Source: Marisa cornuarietis
Lineage: Eukaryota > Mollusca > Gastropoda > Architaenioglossa > Ampullariidae
Assembly (NCBI GenBank): GCA_004794655.1
Contig: SMMW01000046.1
Span: forward strand, 4,488,501-4,552,500
Length of the DNA stretch: 64,000 bases
Reading direction: 5' to 3'
Within the stretch, counting starts at the first letter, position 1, and every line of letters begins with the position of its first letter. Of this stretch, positions 52,301-60,500 are shown piece by piece. The position numbers and the translations under genes were made by a program. Below the pieces are notes generated by a model. The model was not told where the DNA came from. It searched no databases and was given only the letters and a program-made list of their open reading frames with translations.

Positions 52301-54515
52301 TAAAAAGCCATTAGCAGATGTGGGGGAAAAAACTTAGGCTTAATCTTGATTATGTTCAGATTTCCTTTTCTGTCGTTCACAGGCTCTTTGATGTTCCTAA
52401 ATAATAATAATAATTAATAATAATAATAATAATAATCATCATCATCATCATCATATAATTTATAAAGGGCATTGCCCGTTGTGGAGGAGAGCTGAGTCCG
52501 CGTTATTTAAAAAGAAGGACGTCGCACGTTTCTCGGCACAACCATTTATTTCTCTCTGCGCAGGTCATGATTCTGCTGGAACGAACCAACGACGACTGGT
52601 GGCACGTGCGCAAAGCCGACGCTACGGAGGGTTTCGTTCCCGCCAACTACGTCAAGGAGGTGGAGCCCAAGGTGGCGCAGAAGGTCGTCAAGCGCCCGGT
52701 CAAGGTCCCCGAGCGGGTCAAGGTCAAGAAGACGGTGATGAAGAAGGAGGTGGTGCGCAAGAAGAAAGAACGAGTTCCGAGTCTCCGGAGAGCACCCTCA
52801 GGTGAGAAGACGGTTTTCACTATGGTTGATACCTTTTCTTCTACTTTTTTTTTTTCTAAAACTTCCTCCGTGAGGACGATCATAAGACTTATGTCTGATT
52901 AACGAACATTGTCGTGCGATTTAAAAGAAAACGCCATTCAAAATATAAGCGGGGTAAAGGAAATCGAGATTAAAACCGAGGCTACAATTCTTCTTTTTTG
53001 CGATACTTCAGGGGCCAGTTTGCGCAACACATTTCTTATTTTAAACACTTTTAGGCTTTAACTCGATTTAGATAATTACATGTAGTTTAAAGTGCACACC
53101 ACAATTTTAGAATTTTTAAAACTAAAACTGCTTTAAGTAAGATAAAGTTGTTTAAGTCTGATTTCCCGTCCTGTCAGTACAATTTTTTGTATGTTTTTGT
53201 GCAATGCATCAAATGGCTAAGAAGAGATTTTGCTTCTTTAGAACAGTTTTAAGGTTTAGAAACGTGTTGTGCAACTGGCCCCAGGAAGGTAAAGAGCTTT
53301 GCTTTCTCTAACAGAATGAAGACTTTTTTTTATTCGATTGTAGATATTGGTAGGCTGGACTGTCTTGAAGAAAATGTTAAATTGTCACACGAGGGCCAAC
53401 GCACCAACATGTAGAATGCCCAGTGTGGTATTTAGTGTACAAGTGCTGTGTTCATGGGGAGTGAGAGGTCTGTAGTCAAATGATGATTTCTTGTTCCTCT
53501 CCCGTCAGTTAATTGTAGTGGTCGCTGCGGTCATTTTGAGGGTGTTGGAGCCATTGACTGCATTGCCATTTTTTGTGTCAACAACATTTTTTTCCCAACA
53601 TTATCAATCGTTGTTATCACAACTGTACGTTACTAAGCTGCGTAATGTGTCGTTAATAACGCTTTTGCCAGCCTATATAAACTCCCTGACTATATGAGGA
53701 GTATATTTCATCTGTCAGCTAACACCAAAGTCACCTTTTACCTTTGCTACCTGTAATGGGTAGGATGAAGACTTCGTCGAGTATTTCTTTCTTGTTTCAG
53801 ACTAAGTAGGGCTAAATCTAGGCTTTGAGACAAACCTCATCTTGTGAGTATTGCATATAGTTTAGCACTTCATGCGTTGTTTAAGGCTGTTTCTGTTAAT
53901 GAGGAGGAGCAATAGAGTACTCATTTCCACCATTAGCGGTAGTCTTGGTCCCCGGTGGCATGGGTGAGTGACCATGAGGTAGGCCGGGGCAGGGCGATAG
54001 ATCGTTAAGTAGTGTTGTAGAGCTGCTGGCGTTATGCTTGATCAGTCGTAAGCAGGAAAGTGATTTTGAAACGGCTTTTTTTTCTTTTTCTTCTTTTAAA
54101 TGACTGACAAACAGAGTGTTTCATGCAAAAAAGAAAGATTGCGTTCGAAACTCGAACAGACACTCTACATACTCTACATGTGCGCGCATGGTAGAGAAAT
54201 GTTGCATGACGGTGAAAAATCTGGGAGACAAAAACATCTTTGGATGAAACAGCTGTGATCGAACTTTTACAAAAATATGACTTAGGACTAGGTTGACCTG
54301 AGAAGTAAAAAAATACATCGGTGTAACTCTTTTGCCTTGCTGCTGTCAACACCTGTAGGTAAAGTGTTATTTATACAAAACTGGGGATCACAAGCTTTCT
54401 GTTAGTCACAAAATTTATCTACATCCATATCATTAATACAGGTTATTGATCAAATATATTGTTCTCAATTTACTAGGAATCATTCTTATTTTATAAGAAT
54501 CCGTTTTGTTGTGCA

Positions 54516-54558
<43 letters not shown>

Positions 54559-57500
54559 TCAGTCGATTTTCTTGTTTCCCCTGTGAATAAGTGGACAATA
54601 ATATTGGTAATCGTCCTTGAGGTCTTATTTTTGTGGCTGGGGGGGGGGGTGTTAGTGGATGCTGTGCTGGAGATCATTCTGAGTCCACTGTTCGTGTGCA
54701 GCACGCTCTAAGACCAACCTTCACTTCGACAAGGAGAATGTGGAAACACGACAGCGCAGCTTGACCACCCAGTACGCCAAGCTGGCCAAACTGTCACAGG
54801 TGAGTGATCTGTCCAGATGCAGGTAATTCCACCGTATCCTTACACCTCTTTGTTTGTCTGTATGTACAGTAATATTTGGTAAAAATGGATTATTATCCAT
54901 TGGATTATTATACATTGTCTAACACCAGACACACATGGGTTCACAAGGTAGAGCATTCACACCCGCACTTGCATGCATGCACGCACATATACATGCACAA
55001 GACCGATGGACCTGCTTGTGGGACATGCGTTGGGAGGCATTCGTACCTTTGTAGGGAGGCAAGATCCGCTCGCAGAACTGTTGTGTGGTGACTGTGAGTG
55101 CTTAAACTCTGGTTGTTATGGTGGAGACTTTTTAATTGTTTCTTGACTGCTCATGGGCAGGCGTCACCCCATAATCCTTTTTTTTTTTTTTTTTATCAAC
55201 TGCGGTTTTTGCCGCAAACAGGCCTTCGTCAGGTATTCGGTCGTCTTTCGCGTGGACGCTGACACGCACACACTCGCCAGAACACGGACACTCCCACTTA
55301 GCTGTGGCGGGAGGGAGGTAAAGAGAGGGTCACCCGCGTGGCAGTTATACGATAGTCTTCAAGGCGCGTGAAGGGCGTGTTCAGGTTCTGCATGAGGTGC
55401 CTGAACAATTAACTCTTAGGAACCACTGCTTTGTAGCACCCGCAGCTACAATCGTATAATCCTCAATCATTTCGACAGCCAGTCTCAGTCAACACTCCCA
55501 GAGTAAACTGTAGAACCAGACATTTATTTTTCCATTGATACAACCTTATTGGTATCGCTTCAGAGGCTGTCCAGAGGTATACTTCTGACAGTCAAACAAA
55601 TCACTCAAAAGGCTTATAGCCAGCGGTCACGCTCAGTTGAGAGCTGAGTTTTACTGGTAGCTGTCAAGAACTAAAAAAAAAACAAAAAAACCCGGACGCA
55701 TTTGACTACAAGCATTTCGAAAAATTATATAAAATCATATTTCTTCGTTGATATTTTACACTGCTTCAGAGAATTGATTCTGTTGAGACCAAGCTGTAAC
55801 ATTTGTTTTGTAGATGTCGAGTTCATGCAGGTTGCATATTCACTCATTGGCGCTGCTGAGCACAGCTCATAGACTACGTCTGCCTTACAGTGGCGTGGGA
55901 AAATACTCGGCTTTTTTGAGGGTGGTGGTGGTGGGCGGGTGGTCAAACTCTATTCTGACAGTGAACGGCAAAGCAACGCTTAACATTTTTGAGAACGACG
56001 GCTGCCCCCACCCCTCCCCTCGTTCATACGCCACTGCGTTAGGCAGACGATTTGCGTTATTGGTACCTACTGTAGACGATCATCCACCGCACGTGTACCC
56101 CGCCGTCTGATTCATGTCTCCTCGGAAGTGGGTGGTTGGAAGGAGTCTAGTTCATGTGCTCGCTTTGCAAATTGATTGCGAGTGGACGGTCGGAAAACAG
56201 CATCTCTCCCTCGCCCCTCTCAAAGCCATGCCTAATAGCTGGCGTGTGTGAGACGGAGTCTGTGGTCTGGGACACTGCGCGGTGCACTACGATGCACGGT
56301 TGCTAGCAGTGCGGCGCGGGTGGCCGTTAATGGATGGGTTGGTGCCCTCATCTCTCGGCTAGCAGCGGCCATCTCGACGGGGACCAAACCTCTTCCCCAC
56401 CCACGTCCCCGCTTCAGAATTGCATATCGGGAAAAGCGAGGTGGGGGTAATAATGATTTTCACCAAGATAAAACTCCCTCTCATGTTTACTCGTCTAATC
56501 TAACCGACTTGCACTGTCTCCCTCTTTCAGCCCCCCCCCCCGCCTCCACACGTGCATTCTGTGCCCATGAATCACCATACAGCTCTTCCTGGGTTTGGAC
56601 CAAAATGATTGGTCGCCGCTAAAAGATAATCTTTCTGATATAGACGTAAACAGCTGCAACATCTAAGTGAATTACTTATTTGCAAGAGAGTCAGGCCAGC
56701 GTGGTCTGGATAACAGTTTGCAATATTGATTGGAACATATAAACAAATTGTACAAATGATAGCTGTTTGGGAGAAATTTTAAGCCATTGCTTGAAGGTGC
56801 TAAGTGATCCAAGTTCATTTGGTTGAAGTGTGATGAAGAAAAAGCAGACACTATGATTCCAGGAGCTAAATGAATCCATACTGGCACAAATGTATATGTC
56901 AGAGGGGGAGAGAGAACGATTTATGATATGAAAGATTGTGAGTTTGTAAGATGCCCATAAAGCCGTCTGAATGGTGTGCTTTTGCAGTTTTGTCTGAGCA
57001 TGTGTTTGTAAAGTGCCTTAAGCCTACCTCCATTTGTAGGGTATGGCCTGTATAATAATAATAATGTGAACTTAAGATGCACCGCATTACGACCAAAATA
57101 GATCGCACTCTGCACAGACCAATAATCATAAATGAAAGATAAGAGTGGACGGTGAGATACATGTAGGCATAAAGATGAGGTACAAGAGTAGAACATAAAG
57201 GTATGAATGAAGGTATGAAGGGATATAGGTACTGTATAACTAAATATTATTATCAATAATCAGATGTTTCAGAGCAGGAAATTAAGCACACAGAAACAGT
57301 TAGCTACCTGCTTAGGACCTCTTCTCCATCCACACTACCCTCACTCTTAATGTACTTGTGTGTGTGTGTGTGTGTGTGCACACGTGTTTGTGTGAGTCTA
57401 TGCTTGCATAGAGAGGTGTGTAGGCATGTGTGTGTGTGTGTGCATGTGCACATGCCTGTCATGCACATCCACTTCATTGCACATCTTTATTACAGCTGCA

Positions 57501-60500
57501 CCATGCTTTTGTTGCCTTGAATCCATTCAGTTTTGTCTTGTGGCAGGCCCGCAAAGAAAGGCTTGGAGATGCTGCCAAACTGTTCCATTTCTACCGTGAG
57601 TGTGATGAATTTGAAGTCTGGATGCAGGAAAAGGTAATTGCACACATGAATATGGTCTTTCTGTTATGGGATAAACATTTATATTTGATTTCTCAAATGC
57701 TTTCTCGCAATCTATGCAATCTGTTCTTCAAATGGTCTCTGAAACTGAGGCGGCATTATAGCTGTTACTGCTAGAGGGGATCAGTGTTTACTATACCCAG
57801 ATGCTGTATCTCTCTTTTTTTGTGTGCCATATTTGTGTCTTTTCAGTCATAAAGAAATGTTTTGGGTTTTCTCCTAGGAAATAATTCTCAAAAGCAAAGA
57901 AAGTCTTGCTGACAACATGGAGGCAGTGAGGAAGAAGTTTGAGGTATTTGTGCCTTTGTGCTTAGTTTAAAAAAAATCTACATTTGTGTGTGTGTGAACA
58001 AGGAGAGAGAGAGAAAAAATAGGGGGATATGGAGATACATATGTTATAAACTTATCCAGCATAAGCTTAAGGCCATCGCTGCATATTTGACAGAATAATA
58101 CATGATAGTAAATGATATATGATAGAATGATAGTAAAAATATATAAGTGTAGAACTTGTTTCAATTGTTGTTAAACTGCCTTAAAAGTTTGTGGGTACAT
58201 TTGACATTGCTTCATGGATCTCCCCTGCCCCTCTCAAGTGTGCATGGGAAATGTTTTCTTTACATGAATTCTAAGTAGACAGAGTAGTTTGATAGAAAAC
58301 GTATTATAAATAAACTAGCTTTGTTGGGAAAAAGCATTGATACAACCATGCCACCTGCTCAAGGGTGTTCTCATCTTCTCACAAAATCATCTCATACTTT
58401 CCACCTTTATTACTGTGTGTGTGGATGTGTGTGTGTGTGCACATGCATGGGTGTGTGTGTGCAGGCAAAGCGGGTATGTTTATATTTCATTTCTTTCATA
58501 TGGGTGGTAGTATATGCAAGTACCCTATTTATGATTGATGTGTATGTGACTATATTCTCAAAATAATTTCTTTACTTTGTAAATAAAATAATTATTTTAT
58601 CTGTGTACTTTTATGAATAAGGCATTATCAATAAGACTGTAGTGCATTTGAATAATTCTAATATTTCTTCTGAACTTAAACAAAAGCTGGCTATATTTGT
58701 CTGAATAGTGAATCATATTAGAAAAAAATTAAACCTTAAAGACTTTACTTATGTAAAAGGAGACTTTATAAATTTCTTGCAGCTGTAATTCTTTTAAAGA
58801 AAATTTGTTACCTGATTTGGTGAATGAGAGAGAGAGTGTGAGTGTGAGAGAGTGAGAGTATTGCTGCAGAAGTATACCTTTCCTCCTCTACATGATTAGT
58901 CTGGTCACTCATAGCTATAGCATTACTCCATAGCCATTACCTGTTCTTTCCATCCTTACCTTCCCTGCTCTATCCCAGTCTTTTCCATTCCGTTTAATCC
59001 TCATACATTCTGACATTGTGAGTGTCTGCCTTGTGTGACTGCATTTTGCTGTGAAAAGCTATTTCTGAACCAATCTTTCAAACCCATTCATTGCTTATTA
59101 TTACATAATGCCACATCTACATATTATGTAGATTGGTTGTTCAGTGCTTTCAATACCATTTGATATATAGTGTGATATTTATAGGGTGTGTGCAGTGTGC
59201 TGCAAGTGTGTAGTTAGTAGCCTCACTGTTTTCCATAGCAGCTGTTTGTGATTTTGTGAGTGTGATGGTTCCTGAGGGAGGCAAATGCAACAGCATAAGT
59301 TTTTCCTAGCTCATAACAGTTCTGAGTATTTTATAGTATAAAACAAACAAAAAAACCCCCAGAGTTGTGTGTGTGTGACTTGAGTAATGTTTGATGTTAT
59401 AATGTTCCTAATGAAGTCAATAATGCTTTGGACATTATATTAAGTGACTACTACATGACAGTTCTGAGTATTTTATAGCATGAGACGACAAACCCACTTG
59501 TCTGTCTGATTTGAGTAATGTTTGATGGGGTCTGGAGGCTTTGTTGTATTGTTATTATTTTTATTTATAATGTTCCCAATGTAGTCATTAATGGTCTGGG
59601 CATTACACTGGACAGACTACTGCATAGGAAACTGAACACATTAAAAGATCTCAATCAAATGTTAAGGTGGCAAGAGTGAAGTTTTTTTCTTAATCATGTT
59701 TTATTGAACAAAAAATTTTGGTCTTGATGATGGTACAGAATCTTACTAGCAGACAAATGTATAAAAAATGTATAATTATTTGCATTTTTTATGGTTTGGT
59801 AAATGGTGTAGTATAATCATCTGCATTGATAGCAGTGTGTTATGGTCCAAAGCAAGAGTTCTTTCTATTGGTTACTTAGTTTGCAGATTTAACAAAGTAA
59901 ATGTTTTTGGTACCTGTAGAACCTGCTGACAAGTTTGGCAGCAAATAAGAGCAGACTGGATAACATCAATGTCTTGGCTGATGATATCATTAAGGGTGGT
60001 AGCAGTGAACAGGATACTGTTCGCCGTCGTCGAAAAGAGATTAATGACAGGTGTGTTGATTTTGTTGGTTGAGACAGTTAAAGGGAAAAGAATTACGTTG
60101 AGTCACTGTCAACCAGGATCAAATGGAAGCAGATTTCTTTCTTTAAAACACTTGCTAAGCATTTACCTGTCAAATATCACAAATATCTTAATTTCATATT
60201 AAGAATCAGTGTTTACTATGAATCAGCATTTTCAATAGGTACATTGATTCACTATTTTGTCGATGATCAGTATAATTTCTTTTAGTATTTATTTTTAGTT
60301 GCAAGCATGTTTGTTTCAGATGGGACAGTTTGAACAAACTGAAATTGGAAAAAGAAAAGAGTCTAAAAGGAGCTTCTAGGTAAATGATTTCAATATTGTC
60401 AAAAATTATGTTGTAACCATTTTTGTTGTATTTTTGGGGGTTTGGTAAATACAATAATGACAATCTTAAATATCTATTACTTTGTCATAAAGCAACTTTA

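Larger units (their letters stand above)
44894..52563 (+). other. Spectrin intron 19 (7.7 kb), host of the nested GPCR gene
   Basis: The intron splits the SH3 coding sequence. It contains the antisense GPCR gene (about 45.9-47.9 kb), a large foldback repeat (50.1-50.7 kb) and AAT/ATC trinucleotide repeats at 52.4 kb. The stretches 48000-50100 and 50800-52390 show no further recognisable gene. Confidence 0.85.

Noticed and set aside
44681..54799. A separate SH3-domain gene
   Set aside because: The exon phases join exactly to flanking spectrin-repeat exons, and an SH3 in repeat 5 is normal for beta-heavy spectrins.
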